A stretch of DNA of 64,000 nucleotides from Solibacillus cecembensis (GCF_001439635.1 NZ_LMBZ01000002.1:5891-69890); one strand, 5' to 3'. Numbered from the stretch's first letter, positions 29,750 to 38,501 are shown. Made by a program: numbers and translations. Notes: generated from the sequence alone by a model not told the origin.

Positions 29750-31036
29750 ATGAAAGAAAGAGAGGAAAGACGTGGAAATGCAGAGTATAAAGAATTTAGG
29801 GAGGCAACATCTTCTCCAAATCGGCTGAAAAGATTTTGGATTTTTCTCGGACCCGCTTTTATAGCCGGTGTAGCGTATATTGACCCGGGGAATTTTGCAA
29901 CAAATATTAGTGCTGGTTCTGATTATGGCTATTTACTTCTTTGGGTAGTTCTCGTTTCAAATTTAATGGCAATTCTCATTCAAACTTTATCTGCAAAATT
30001 AGGTATTGCCACAGGTAAAAACCTACCTGAAGTATCAAAAGAAAACATGCCTAAGCCTGTATCAATTGCCATGTGGATTCAAGGGGAATTGATTGTAATT
30101 GCTACGGATCTTGCCGAATTTATTGGTGCAGCATTAGGCTTGTATTTGTTGTTTGGGATACCGCTGTTCACGGCTGCCATTATAGCTGCAATTGGATCTT
30201 TCGTTATTTTAGAATTACAACGTCATGGTGTCAGAACACTTGAAGCTGGGATAACGGGGATGGTGTTTATCGTTGTTCTCTCATTTGGACTACAAGTGTT
30301 CTTTGCCCAACCAGATGCCAATGCGGTTTTACAGGGACTGTTTACACCTCAATTTGATGGCGTGGACAGTGTAATGTTAGCGGCGGGAATATTAGGAGCG
30401 ACTGTGATGCCGCACGCTATCTATCTACACTCATCATTGACACAAAAAAGAATTATTGGACGCAATGAGATTGAGAAAAAAAGAATCTTTCGTTTTGAAT
30501 TTATCGATATTTTAATCGCGATGGTTATTGCCGGTACGGTGAATGCATGTATGCTCATCGTTGCTGCAGCATTATTTTTCCACAATGGGCTAAGTGTACA
30601 AAGTCTAGACGTGGCCTTTACTTATTTAGGTGAACTCATTGGACCATTTTCTGCGATATTATTTGGAGTGGCTTTACTATTTTCTGGCATCGCAAGTTCT
30701 ACGGTTGGTACGATGGCTGGAGATGTTATTATGCAAGGGTACATCAATCGTCGAATCCCAATCTACTTAAGACGAACAATCACTGTAATTCCGCCACTTA
30801 TTGTGATTGGAATTGGAGTGGATTCAACACTAGCATTAGTTATTAGCCAAATTATTTTGTCATTTGGTATCCCTTTTGCCTTAATCCCTTTAATTATTTT
30901 TACAAGCAAGAAGAGAATAATGGGTAGTTTGGTCAATCATAAGTTTACAACATTTGTTGCTTGGATCATTGCCTTAGTTATTATTGCACTAAACATTTTT
31001 CTTTTAGCCCAAACAATTCCAAGTTTTTTTAAATAG
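29750..31036 (+). CDS. mntH: Nramp family divalent metal ion transporter
   Basis: A 428-residue transporter with about eleven TM helices, which imports Mn(II)/Fe(II) with protons. The metal-binding motifs are present: DPGNFATN in TM1 and MPHAIYLHS in TM6 (Met and the following residues). The N-terminal 30 residues are a charged extension (MKEREERRGNAEYKEF). GGAGATGG precedes the ATG. The tandem MntR-like boxes just upstream fit manganese-responsive control. Single-gene unit. Confidence 0.92.
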   Translation: MKEREERRGNAEYKEFREATSSPNRLKRFWIFLGPAFIAGVAYIDPGNFATNISAGSDYGYLLLWVVLVSNLMAILIQTLSAKLGIATGKNLPEVSKENMPKPVSIAMWIQGELIVIATDLAEFIGAALGLYLLFGIPLFTAAIIAAIGSFVILELQRHGVRTLEAGITGMVFIVVLSFGLQVFFAQPDANAVLQGLFTPQFDGVDSVMLAAGILGATVMPHAIYLHSSLTQKRIIGRNEIEKKRIFRFEFIDILIAMVIAGTVNACMLIVAAALFFHNGLSVQSLDVAFTYLGELIGPFSAILFGVALLFSGIASSTVGTMAGDVIMQGYINRRIPIYLRRTITVIPPLIVIGIGVDSTLALVISQIILSFGIPFALIPLIIFTSKKRIMGSLVNHKFTTFVAWIIALVIIALNIFLLAQTIPSFFK

Positions 31037-31039
31037 CAA

Positions 31040-31076
31040 AAAGAATGTCCACTGCGTTTTCAAGTGGACATTCTTT
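31040..31076 (+). terminator. Intrinsic terminator
   Basis: AAAGAATGTCCACT pairs perfectly with AGTGGACATTCTTT around nine bases, 4 bases past the mntH stop. Confidence 0.85.
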
Positions 31077-31159
31077 CATTATTATCGATGTAGGATTAAG
31101 CTTGAACTTGAATTATTTTACTTTTTTTCTTTATAATGCATTAAAAAGGGGTGAAATCG

Positions 31160-31912
31160 TTGAATCCAGCTGAAAATATTTATTTTTTCCTACTTGGATT
31201 GGGTGTATTGTTTTCGATCGTTGTAAGTTGTTTCATATTACGAAAACGAAGAAAAATGGCGATTGTTACTTCAATTGCAATCGTGATTGGCTTTGCTGGT
31301 TACTATATGTACTATCCTACAATAAAAAAGAACACGCATACAGAGCGCTTTCAGCAAATTCAAGTCTTTCTAGAGAAAACATATCCAGATAAACAGTTTG
31401 CGATCACCTCGCAACATTATGAATCAGGATACATTGTCGGTGATTTCGAAATTAGTGATTTGAATACACCTTTAATGGGCGTGACATTACGTGTTCATAA
31501 AGATGGACACGTATCTCAAATAGCTACTTGGTCAAAGTTAGACTATCCTACACAGCAAAAGCTATGGCGGGTTATTGAATTCTATTATGGCGAAACCTAT
31601 TCATTGGATAAAGAAATTGGAGAATTTACTAGAAAAGATCACTGGATTGATGGTGAACTAACGGTATTTGCGCTAACGATTAATGATGTTCCTTCAATTG
31701 CCATCTTTAATTATTCAACTGCAGGTTACAGCTTATTAGAATTAAAAGAGGGCGAACGGGGGAAATTTGTTTCTGTCGAGTTAGACGGTTATCTGTTCAT
31801 ATATATTGATGAAAACTATGAAGGTGAACTGGTTACAATTCATACGGAAGCGGGCAATCAATATACGCTAAATGCTCAAGAGCAAAAAGGAAAATTAATC
31901 GTTAAAAAATAA
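31160..31912 (+). CDS. Membrane protein of unknown function, two TM segments
   Basis: About 250 residues: TM segments near residues 8-28 and 36-55 of the protein, then a soluble, beta-rich extracytoplasmic portion of ~190 residues. I do not recognise a family. I prefer TTG 31160, with AGGGGTG 6 bases upstream, over a GTG at 31151 that sits inside that ribosome binding site. Single gene; a hairpin at 31946 follows. Confidence 0.65.
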   Translation: MNPAENIYFFLLGLGVLFSIVVSCFILRKRRKMAIVTSIAIVIGFAGYYMYYPTIKKNTHTERFQQIQVFLEKTYPDKQFAITSQHYESGYIVGDFEISDLNTPLMGVTLRVHKDGHVSQIATWSKLDYPTQQKLWRVIEFYYGETYSLDKEIGEFTRKDHWIDGELTVFALTINDVPSIAIFNYSTAGYSLLELKEGERGKFVSVELDGYLFIYIDENYEGELVTIHTEAGNQYTLNAQEQKGKLIVKK

Positions 31913-31945
31913 CATTGTTCTACATTATTCATAGAGATAAAGAAA

Positions 31946-31979
31946 AGCCTATTTAGGATTTATTGATCTTGAATAGGCT
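31946..31979. terminator. Hairpin, probable terminator (better T-run on minus strand)
   Basis: AGCCTATT pairs with AATAGGCT around 18 bases; the T-run is good on the minus strand only. Confidence 0.5.
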
Positions 31980-31996
31980 CGTTTACATTTTAGCAG

Positions 31997-32024
31997 AAAA
32001 CCTTACTTATGATACGGTTCACCG
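31997..32024 (+). repeat. Dispersed ~30-nt repeat, copy A
   Basis: Core TTACTTATGATACGGTTC preceded by AAAACC. Shares the invariant TTACTTATGATA with copies B, C and D; arms AACC/GGTT can pair. Confidence 0.75.
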
Positions 32025-32161
32025 AAAATATTTTAAGAGAGGTTAAATTTAATTAATTTTTCTATTAAATTTCAACTCAAAGTAGTTGTTTCATACAAGC
32101 AATCTCATTGAAATATTCATACGCTATATTAATTAAAACTATAAGAAAAGGAAGTTTTACT

Positions 32162-33427
32162 ATGGGACAACTAAATCAATATACAATCACTATTCTTGGA
32201 AGTATGGGAGGTGTTGCTAAGTCAATCTTATCTATTCTAAATCATTCTGCTACTGATAAAAATGATCCAATCCACCATATTATTGTAAACTCAAAGCTTG
32301 TTTTAATAGATAACAATCAAAAAACGATGGATTATTATAATCAATTGTTTCCAAATTTAATTGCTAATTTGATTATCGTTCAATTTGATCTTAGTGACCT
32401 AGACAAATTTACTGAACTTTTAAAATCGACAAACACCAATTTAGTTATTGATGTATCCTGGGCTGATACAATCGAAATGGTTGAATGTTGTAACAAACTT
32501 GGAGTTCATTATATCAACTCAGCATTAGAGAACACTGCGGTTGATCTAGATGAAAGCTTATATGGATTTCCACTGACTGAACGATATAACCGCTTTGAAA
32601 ATAAGAAGAATACCTTTACTAATACAAGAGCAATTATCGGTTCAGGTATGAATCCTGGTGTAGTTCAGTGGATGACCATTAAATTATTGAAAGCTAATGC
32701 TAGTAACCCACCTTTAGCTTGTTATATTTTTGAGCATGATAGTTCCTTTTATAAAGACAAAAATATTATAGATCCTAAAACTCTTTATACTACCTGGTCC
32801 GTTGAGTGTTTTCTAGATGAAGCTATTTTAAGCTATCCAATGTTTGTCCGACATCATTTACCACTTTACTTATATGATGATGTCTATGCTACTGAATTTA
32901 AGGTAACGGTAGGAAAAAAAGAATTTTATGGATGCCTTATGCCCCATGAAGAAGTACTAACATTAGGTAAGCTTTATGATTTTGAAATGGGATTTATCTA
33001 TCGAGTCAATGAATATACAACTGAATTAATTCGAGATAATTTAGATGATGTGGATGACCTTTGGAATTGGAAACAAAAGCTAATAGACCCCTCTGTTGGA
33101 GAGGTAGAAGGAGAGGATCTTGTTGGTGTTCTTTTAGTATACAATGATAAGGAAATTTATATGTATAACACAATGAAAAGTACTGATATATTCCAAAAGT
33201 ATAAAACTAGTGCAACATACTTTCAAGTAGCTTGCGGAATATATGCCGGTACTTCGAGTTTAATATTAGATAATATTCCTTTAGGTGTATATTATGTCGA
33301 TGAATTATTAATTAATACGCAAAGTAATTATGAAAAATATTTAACGTACTATATGCAAGATTTTGTCTTTGGTGAGAATAACAGTTCGGATGGATTATTA
33401 CATCAAAGAATGAAGAGAATTGAATAA
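32162..33427 (+). CDS. Homospermidine synthase/saccharopine reductase-like NAD(P)-dependent enzyme
   Basis: A 421-residue oxidoreductase with an N-terminal Rossmann domain: TITILGSMGGVAKSIL (glycine-rich loop GSMGGVA, residues 13-19), then DVSW at 97-100. The catalytic half has GMNPGVVQWM (NPGVVQW at 164-170) and YTTWSVECF (209-217), both characteristic of homospermidine synthase relatives. That family joins an amine and an aldehyde/keto-derived partner through an imine that is reduced. Assignment to true homospermidine synthesis is not secured. ATG 32162 follows AAAGGAAG; the frame is open to 32108 without ribosome binding site. It lies between repeat copies A and B, next to a SET-domain gene; base composition is AT-rich. 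Confidence 0.72.
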   Translation: MGQLNQYTITILGSMGGVAKSILSILNHSATDKNDPIHHIIVNSKLVLIDNNQKTMDYYNQLFPNLIANLIIVQFDLSDLDKFTELLKSTNTNLVIDVSWADTIEMVECCNKLGVHYINSALENTAVDLDESLYGFPLTERYNRFENKKNTFTNTRAIIGSGMNPGVVQWMTIKLLKANASNPPLACYIFEHDSSFYKDKNIIDPKTLYTTWSVECFLDEAILSYPMFVRHHLPLYLYDDVYATEFKVTVGKKEFYGCLMPHEEVLTLGKLYDFEMGFIYRVNEYTTELIRDNLDDVDDLWNWKQKLIDPSVGEVEGEDLVGVLLVYNDKEIYMYNTMKSTDIFQKYKTSATYFQVACGIYAGTSSLILDNIPLGVYYVDELLINTQSNYEKYLTYYMQDFVFGENNSSDGLLHQRMKRIE

Positions 33428-33787
33428 TACCAACTACACTAGGATGAATTGAAATCATACTCATTTTAAAAAGAAACGAACCATGTAAAAAAGTAATTCT
33501 TCTACATGGTTCTAGATATAAAGAAAGAAAATAAGACCTTCTTCTCTATAACAAAAAAACCACTTACTTATGATAAGGTTCACCAATGGTATAGCTGATT
33601 AAGGTTTAAATTGCTCACTTAGCTATACTTAAAATATTTTTAAAAACTAGATCAAAAGCCTGCTCCAGACGTAAATTAATAGCATAAACATAATTATAGA
33701 AATTGGTTTTATAGAAATAATTAAAGACCCACTCATGAAACATAACATATCATTTAAATGGGGATTACTTTTAAGGAGGAACAACAA
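33428..33787. other. Intergenic region with repeat copy B and two inverted repeats
   Basis: 360 bases, no gene. It holds a GAACCATGTA/TACATGGTTC hairpin (33478-33512), repeat copy B, and directly after it a perfect 8-bp inverted repeat GTATAGCT/AGCTATAC (33589-33628). Confidence 0.6.
33554..33585 (+). repeat. Dispersed ~30-nt repeat, copy B
   Basis: AAAACCACTTACTTATGATA followed by AGGTTCACC. On the minus strand AACC...GGTT pairs and is followed by a T7 run, so this copy could terminate minus-strand transcription. Confidence 0.75.
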
Positions 33788-34384
33788 ATGATGCACCCTG
33801 ATACAGAAATTCGGTTTGTAAGTGAGGAAATAGGCGTTGGTGTGTTTGCAACAAAATTAATACCTAAAGGAACCATTGTCTGGATTAAAGATGAATTAGA
33901 TAGGATTCTAACAGAAGAGTATATTGATAGTCTTGATAAATTGCAAAAAGAGTATATATATAAATACTCCTATTTAGAAACTGACGGCATATATGTTCTT
34001 CATTGGGATCACGCAAAATATATGAATCATAGCTTCATACCAAATTGTGTAGATACAGTTTATGATTTTCAATTGGCTGTGAGAGACATTCAACCTGGTG
34101 AGCAATTAACATGTGATTATGGAGCTATAGGTGATGATGAAGAGTTTGAATGTATACCTGAAGAAGGAACAACTAGAACAAAAGTAACTGCAAATGATTA
34201 TTTAATATATTATGCAGAATGGGATGAGATGGCAAGAACAACGTTTGTGTATTTCAATGCAGTTGAGCAACCGCTAAAACATTTCATCAGGGAGCAATAT
34301 ATTGATAAAGTAAATGCAGTAGCTAATGGAAATGAACCACTAGATTCCATTCTCACGTTATTTATTGATAACAAAGACGAATAA
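33788..34384 (+). CDS. SET-domain protein (putative protein-lysine N-methyltransferase)
   Basis: A 198-residue protein whose first ~125 residues form a SET domain: GVGVFATKLIPKGTIV (residues 16-31, SAM-binding GxG), YMNHSFIPNC (NHSFIPN at 80-86, the pseudoknot motif) and GEQLTCDYG (104-112). Residues 126-198 are acidic and helical, with no post-SET cysteine cluster visible. SET enzymes transfer methyl groups from SAM to lysine. Bacterial SET proteins are uncommon; the target here is unknown. ATG 33788 has AAGGAGGA 7 bases upstream; a frame start at 33758 was rejected. It follows the homospermidine-synthase-like gene by 360 bp with repeat B between. Confidence 0.8.
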   Translation: MMHPDTEIRFVSEEIGVGVFATKLIPKGTIVWIKDELDRILTEEYIDSLDKLQKEYIYKYSYLETDGIYVLHWDHAKYMNHSFIPNCVDTVYDFQLAVRDIQPGEQLTCDYGAIGDDEEFECIPEEGTTRTKVTANDYLIYYAEWDEMARTTFVYFNAVEQPLKHFIREQYIDKVNAVANGNEPLDSILTLFIDNKDE

Positions 34385-34422
34385 TAAATATTAAAAAGGA
34401 GAAACTGCGACACTCCTACTAG

Positions 34423-34460
34423 AAAATTCTATTCAAGAAATCAACTTGAATAGAATTTTT
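34423..34460 (+). terminator. Intrinsic terminator
   Basis: AAAATTCTATTCAAG pairs with CTTGAATAGAATTTT and ends in a T-run, after the SET gene. Confidence 0.8.
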
Positions 34461-34470
34461 CTAATACATG

Positions 34471-34500
34471 AAAACCGCACTTACTTATGATACGGCTCAC
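34471..34500 (+). repeat. Dispersed ~30-nt repeat, copy C
   Basis: AAAACCGCACTTACTTATGA followed by TACGGCTCAC. This copy extends into a full hairpin (see the next entry) and may be the most complete form of the element. Confidence 0.75.
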
Positions 34501-34528
34501 CATAACTAGTGTAAGTGCGTTTTTTTTA
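34475..34528. terminator. Intrinsic terminator built from repeat copy C
   Basis: CGCACTTAC pairs with GTAAGTGCG; inside it TTATG pairs with CATAA, and eight T residues follow on the plus strand. It sits between the SET gene and the small minus-strand ORF. Confidence 0.7.
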
Positions 34529-34708
34529 TCTTAACTTAGATATATGGTAGAAGTCGCCAACCCTTTCAACCGTATATGTCCAACAATACTCTTGGTTTTC
34601 AGAATTTGTACTACTAACAATCTCTATCAATTCTTTCATATCAACTTCATACATCTGATCTTGTATCAATCTAATGTCTAAAACATCTACAGATTTAAAA
34701 TCCTCCAT
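34526..34708 (-). CDS. Small ORF of 60 codons, uncertain
   Basis: An acidic soluble product (MEDFKSVDVLDIRLIQDQ...) with C-terminal WTYTVERVGDFYHISKLR, which has the look of the last strands of a larger fold. There is no ribosome binding site before the ATG and the frame is closed upstream, so it may be a fragment of a lost gene. No family recognised. Confidence 0.3.
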   Translation of the reverse strand: MEDFKSVDVLDIRLIQDQMYEVDMKELIEIVSSTNSENQEYCWTYTVERVGDFYHISKLR

Positions 34709-34797
34709 TTGGTAATATCATAACTAAAGTTAAACACTTGATAATTCAAATGAAAGCTAGTAAACTATTCAACGTGCTCGCTTATTACACATAAATA

Positions 34798-34866
34798 TTA
34801 CTGTATAACCTCAAGAATATGGCTTGAGGGTCTCTACCAGGAACCTTAAAATCCTGATTACAGAAA
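34798..34866 (+). promoter_or_regulatory. Purine (adenine-class) riboswitch aptamer
   Basis: The purine aptamer consensus is clear: P1 CTGTA/TACAG, ATAACCT, P2 CCTCAAG-AATATGG-CTTGAGG, GTCTCTACC, P3 CAGGA/TCCTG with AACCTTAAAA. The specificity-determining pyrimidine (position 74 of the xpt numbering) is T at 34858, in GATTACAG, so adenine is the predicted ligand. It precedes a PbuE-like efflux gene, as in the known Bacillus subtilis pbuE switch. Confidence 0.92.
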
Positions 34867-34901
34867 ATGAACTATTCATTTTTTGTAATCAGGATTTTTT
34901 T
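34851..34901 (+). terminator. Riboswitch expression platform terminator
   Basis: ATCCTGATTACAGAAAATG pairs with CATTTTTTGTAATCAGGAT, with a T-run. Its left arm uses aptamer P1 and P3 bases, so ligand binding excludes the terminator and turns the gene on. Confidence 0.88.
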
Positions 34902-34941
34902 ATTTTCTAATTTTTTCATCAGAGAGGATGTATAGCAGAAT

Positions 34942-36138
34942 ATGAATTTTAAAGTTTTTATACTAGCATTATCAACTGTTGCCGTTGGTTTGGTAGAATT
35001 GATTGTTGGCGGTATACTTCCAATTATCGCAACAGATATGAATATCTCATTAAGCTCTGCTGGACAGCTGATTACTGTCTTCGCACTTATTTTTGCGATT
35101 TCCGGTCCAGTGTTATTAGTTTTAACGAGCAAAATTGAACGAAAAAAGTTATACCTTATTTCCTTGTTTATTTTTTTCATTAGTAATATCATAACTTATT
35201 TTAGTCCAGATTTTACCTTTATGATGATTGCCCGGGTTTTAAGTGCTATGAGTACAGCGCTTATCGTGGTGCTATCCTTAACAATAGCAGCAAAAGTTGT
35301 TTCACCTGACCATCGAGCAAAAGCTCTAGGACTCATTTACATGGGAATTAGTTCATCACTTGTCTTGGGTGTGCCACTAGGTATTCTCATTTCCGATAAT
35401 TTTGGTTGGCGGGTAATTTTTCTGGGAATTGCAATTCTATCAGTAGGCTCCTTTATCCTGATTTCCATCTTTTTGGAGCGAATTCCTGGTGAAGTGACAA
35501 TTCCACTTTCACAACAATTAAAGGCCGTTGCCAGCTTAAAAATTGGGAGTGCACATCTTGCTACCATGTTTATGCTGGCCGGACATTATACGATCTATGC
35601 GTATTTCACTCCATTTTTGAAAACGGAACTTCATCTGAATTCTTATTGGATTAGCCTTTGTTATCTTTTATTTGGTATTGCAGCGGTAAGCGGGGGAGCA
35701 ATTGGGGGAACACTTTCAGATACTATTGGCGCTCCTAAAAGTATCCTTATTGTCATAATCTCATTTGCTATTGTGCTGTTCCTGCTGCCATTCACTACCT
35801 TCTCACTCATTGTATTTATACCGGTAATGATGATTTGGGGAGCATTAAGCTGGAGTCTATCTCCACCACAACAAAGCTATCTAATTCAAACAGCTTCTGC
35901 TACATCGGATATTCAGCAAAGCTTTAACAATTCAGCGTTACAAATCGGTATTTCCATGGGATCTGGATTTGGGGGTATTGTTTTAAATCAAACAAATACT
36001 ATCTCACATGCTGCTTGGTATGGGGGATGCCTTGTTCTCATTGCCTTAGTATGTGCAGTCTTTTCTTTAACAAGAAAAACGAATGTAAGAGGAGAATATG
36101 AAACGACAGCTTCGGATGTTCACCAATCAAATATATGA
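34942..36138 (+). CDS. pbuE: Purine efflux MFS transporter, PbuE-like
   Basis: A 398-residue DHA1 major facilitator protein with twelve TM helices: [20 protein letters not shown] at the start, [10 protein letters not shown] in the central loop and [13 protein letters not shown] in TM10-11. It exports purine bases such as adenine and hypoxanthine. The identification rests on strong resemblance to PbuE from memory and on the adenine riboswitch upstream. The ribosome binding site (GAGAGGA) is weak and 13 bases away. Its own terminator lies at 36143. The gene sits between repeat copies C and D within the AT-rich accessory stretch. Confidence 0.9.
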   Translation: MNFKVFILALSTVAVGLVELIVGGILPIIATDMNISLSSAGQLITVFALIFAISGPVLLVLTSKIERKKLYLISLFIFFISNIITYFSPDFTFMMIARVLSAMSTALIVVLSLTIAAKVVSPDHRAKALGLIYMGISSSLVLGVPLGILISDNFGWRVIFLGIAILSVGSFILISIFLERIPGEVTIPLSQQLKAVASLKIGSAHLATMFMLAGHYTIYAYFTPFLKTELHLNSYWISLCYLLFGIAAVSGGAIGGTLSDTIGAPKSILIVIISFAIVLFLLPFTTFSLIVFIPVMMIWGALSWSLSPPQQSYLIQTASATSDIQQSFNNSALQIGISMGSGFGGIVLNQTNTISHAAWYGGCLVLIALVCAVFSLTRKTNVRGEYETTASDVHQSNI

Positions 36139-36142
36139 TTTT

Positions 36143-36181
36143 AAATAGCATCATTCAGATTATTATAGAATGATGCTATTT
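36143..36181 (+). terminator. Intrinsic terminator
   Basis: AAATAGCATCATTC pairs perfectly with GAATGATGCTATTT, 5 bases past the pbuE stop. Confidence 0.85.
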
Positions 36182-36211
36182 CTATTTTAGAATTCTTATG
36201 GGGCGCGGGAT

Positions 36212-36370
36212 ATGTTAATATTGAAAAAACGGAAATTATGTTATTATAAGCAAACCAAATGCCAAAAACACTCCCAAATTAAAAATACAATATTGGAGAA
36301 ATACATGGAAAATCTCAATCTATTACTTGAAAAACATAGTGAATTGGAAAGCGAAAGTCTAAAGTCTTAG
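36212..36370 (+). CDS. Small ORF, 52 codons (21 from a well-initiated internal ATG), uncertain
   Basis: A basic N-terminal part followed by MENLNLLLEKHSELESESLK. The internal ATG at 36305 has TTGGAGAA 4 bases upstream, so the actual product may be only 21 residues. The helix pattern faintly recalls Spo0E-like phosphatases but the conserved SQxLD motif is absent. I treat it as a remnant or a small peptide of unknown role. Confidence 0.25.
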   Translation: MLILKKRKLCYYKQTKCQKHSQIKNTILEKYMENLNLLLEKHSELESESLKS

Positions 36371-36380
36371 GTGGTCTTTT

Positions 36381-36411
36381 CAAAAACCGCACTTACTTAT
36401 GATACGGTTCG
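36381..36411 (+). repeat. Dispersed ~30-nt repeat, copy D
   Basis: AAAAACCGCACTTACTTATG followed by ATACGGTTCGG. Arms AACCG and CGGTT pair; the loop matches the other copies. Confidence 0.75.
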
Positions 36412-36541
36412 GCTTAAGTGATACTAGATTAAAAATTGTTCTGAGGTCCTGGCATGGTACGAGTCTCATTACAATTAACTCCTATCATAATTTGTAACAT
36501 GTCCCAGGGAATGTATCATTGTTCAGTTTGTGTAGAAACAC

Positions 36542-37117
36542 TCACTGTCCAAGGATAAATGTCTTGAGTAGTGCAAGCCGTTCACGCAGTCTCATTTTTG
36601 TTTCGACTATTTTCGGGGTAGGGGCAGCAAGGACATCCACTTGAAAGCCAATTTTTTCGGCTAAATAGCTTGCACGTCTTAAGTGGAAATCATTTGAAAT
36701 GATTGTAACCTCCGTCACTTCCTCGGGCAATAATCGTTTGGAATAAAGTAAATTTTCGTATGTAGATGTTGCTTCATCCTCCACGAGTATTCGCTTGGAT
36801 GCAATACCTTCTGCGAGTAAATATTCTTTCATAACCGATGACTCTGTTCGATCCTCATCCGCGCCTTGTCCGCCGGATACAATAGCGATGACATGCGGAT
36901 AGTTATGTAAATAGTCTGCTGCTACCTGTAAACGATTGGCTAATGTTAAAGAAGGCACACCACCTGGATTTACTTTCGCACCTAAAATGATTACATATTC
37001 ATTTTCGCCTGATGCCTTATTTTCGAACCCATAATCCATTTCATAACCTAACCAGACGTATAAAAAGCCACCACTTAAAAAAGTTAAACCAAAAGCGATA
37101 AAAAGCCATTTCTTCAT
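36542..37117 (-). CDS. YdcF family (DUF218) membrane-anchored protein
   Basis: A 191-residue protein with an N-terminal TM helix (residues ~4-24) and an extracellular DUF218 domain: EYVIILGAKVNPGGVPS, IAIVSGGQGADEDRTE, LAEGIASKRILVEDEATSTYEN, IISNDFHLRRASYLAEKIG. ElyC/SanA/YdcF relatives act in envelope glycan or vancomycin-sensitivity phenotypes; catalytic activity is not settled. The start has GGAGGGA. A minus-strand terminator precedes it at 37214, so it is transcribed separately from pgeF. Confidence 0.85.
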   Translation of the reverse strand: MKKWLFIAFGLTFLSGGFLYVWLGYEMDYGFENKASGENEYVIILGAKVNPGGVPSLTLANRLQVAADYLHNYPHVIAIVSGGQGADEDRTESSVMKEYLLAEGIASKRILVEDEATSTYENLLYSKRLLPEEVTEVTIISNDFHLRRASYLAEKIGFQVDVLAAPTPKIVETKMRLRERLALLKTFILGQ

Positions 37118-37213
37118 GAAAAATCCCTCCTTTAGTTGTAGTACGAAATGGGGGAGGTGGAGGTTTCCATTTTACGGAAAATTAAATGTTGAAACGCCTA
37201 ACTTATTGGAAAT

Positions 37214-37251
37214 AAAAAAACGCTATCCCGACCTCAGTCAAAATAGCATTT
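37214..37251 (-). terminator. Intrinsic terminator of the pgeF unit (minus strand)
   Basis: On the minus strand AAATGCTAT pairs with ATAGCGTTT, then a T-run. Confidence 0.7.
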
Positions 37252-37265
37252 CCAAATACATATCG

Positions 37266-38036
37266 TTATTTTTGCATAATAAAACTTAAGTGACGGCCGG
37301 CTTGTTTCGTTTGGCGGTAGGAAAAACCGGATTCGTTTAAAAACGTACACATCGGATCAATTTGGATATTTTCAACTGGCACACCGGCTAATTCACATTG
37401 CTTTTGTACGGTTAATTGATTGTCAATATGATATTTATTGGTTGATGCCTTGTAATACATGAAATCATCCGCATAGCCGAGTGCTTTGAATTGTTCATAC
37501 ACATCCGCATCTACTTCGAACTTTTCCTGACTCAGTGCAGGGCCAATCCAAACGTGTAAATCATTCATAGGACAAGCTTCATTTGCCTTTAAATGCTCGA
37601 ATAAATGGCGCGTAATTTCCTTCACAGAGCCTTGCCAACCCGAGTGTATTGCACCAATTAACTCGATTTTCGGATTGTAAAAGAGCACCGGAACACAATC
37701 CGCTGTAAAACTACTTAGGACAATGTTTTTTTCAAACGTGTAAAGGGCATCGGTATTTAAAACAGCGCTTTCATAATTATGTGCGCCTAAACCGATATGT
37801 TGCTGTTCTACCTTTAAAAAATTAGCACTGTGCGTTTGGTTAGCACAAACAAATTGGCTCACATCCGTTTGCAACACCTCGGCAAGCTGTTGTCGATTTT
37901 CCAAAACCGTAATTTTATTTTGGCACACATTGAATGCCATATTATTTTGTTCTGCAAGTGAGGCATCTTTTAATGTCATGCCTGCGATAATTTTGTCATT
38001 TTGAATATAAAACTTTTGCTTCATTTTCATCACCAT
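37266..38036 (-). CDS. pgeF: Peptidoglycan editing factor / multicopper-type purine nucleoside phosphorylase-adenosine deaminase family
   Basis: A 256-residue PgeF/YlmD/LACC1 family protein. Metal-binding signature segments: CANQTHSAN, FTADCVPVLFY and GAIHSGWQGSV, giving the His-Cys-His zinc site. PgeF removes misincorporated serine from muropeptides or prevents it; relatives act on purine nucleosides. In many bacteria the gene lies in a conserved envelope cluster; here it stands alone beside YdcF. The N-terminus has several Met options (MVMKMKQ); start at 38036 is the longest and the exact one is unclear. Confidence 0.88.
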   Translation of the reverse strand: MVMKMKQKFYIQNDKIIAGMTLKDASLAEQNNMAFNVCQNKITVLENRQQLAEVLQTDVSQFVCANQTHSANFLKVEQQHIGLGAHNYESAVLNTDALYTFEKNIVLSSFTADCVPVLFYNPKIELIGAIHSGWQGSVKEITRHLFEHLKANEACPMNDLHVWIGPALSQEKFEVDADVYEQFKALGYADDFMYYKASTNKYHIDNQLTVQKQCELAGVPVENIQIDPMCTFLNESGFSYRQTKQAGRHLSFIMQK

Positions 38037-38114
38037 CTGTACTATATCGCATCGGACATTTTTTGTATAGTTGAATTGGATTTGCTATAATAAAGGGAAA
38101 TAGTAGGTGATTGA

Positions 38115-38501
38115 ATGCGATCGATTCAAGTTCTGATTTCTTCATTGTTACCTTTTCTAATCGGGATTTTTGCTGTTTTTTTCATGCTTTTCAAAGCAGG
38201 TGGAGTCAATTCATTTCCATTTGAGTTGGTTATAATCGTTATTTTTTATATTTTCCCAGCTTATTGCCTGTTTTGTTTGCCGTTTTATTTTGTCGTTCAT
38301 CATCTCAAAAAACAATTGAAGCGCATCAGTTTTTGCATTACCGTTCTTGTACTCGTTTATTTACAAGGCTTTATCGTTTCGTTTATGTTGAACGTCCCGC
38401 TTTTTAGTGAGGAAATGCTTAGCGGTGTCTTTCCGCTATTTTCCATCATGATGCTAAGCTTTGTTTGCTGTCTTTTTGTGTTTACGAAGCGTGTGAAATG
38501 A
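38115..38501 (+). CDS. Small polytopic membrane protein, unknown function
   Basis: 128 residues, four TM segments (near 6-28, 38-62, 72-94, 100-124), basic loop HHLKKQLKR. Ribosome binding site TAGGTGATTGA is moderate. No family recognised. It precedes the CstR-like gene by 73 bp, separated by that gene's own operator/promoter. Confidence 0.6.
   Translation: MRSIQVLISSLLPFLIGIFAVFFMLFKAGGVNSFPFELVIIVIFYIFPAYCLFCLPFYFVVHHLKKQLKRISFCITVLVLVYLQGFIVSFMLNVPLFSEEMLSGVFPLFSIMMLSFVCCLFVFTKRVK

Noticed and set aside
31997..36411. CRISPR or integron attC array
   Set aside because: Spacing of 0.9-1.9 kb with genes between excludes CRISPR; the sequence lacks the GTTRRRY core of attC sites and no integrase is present.
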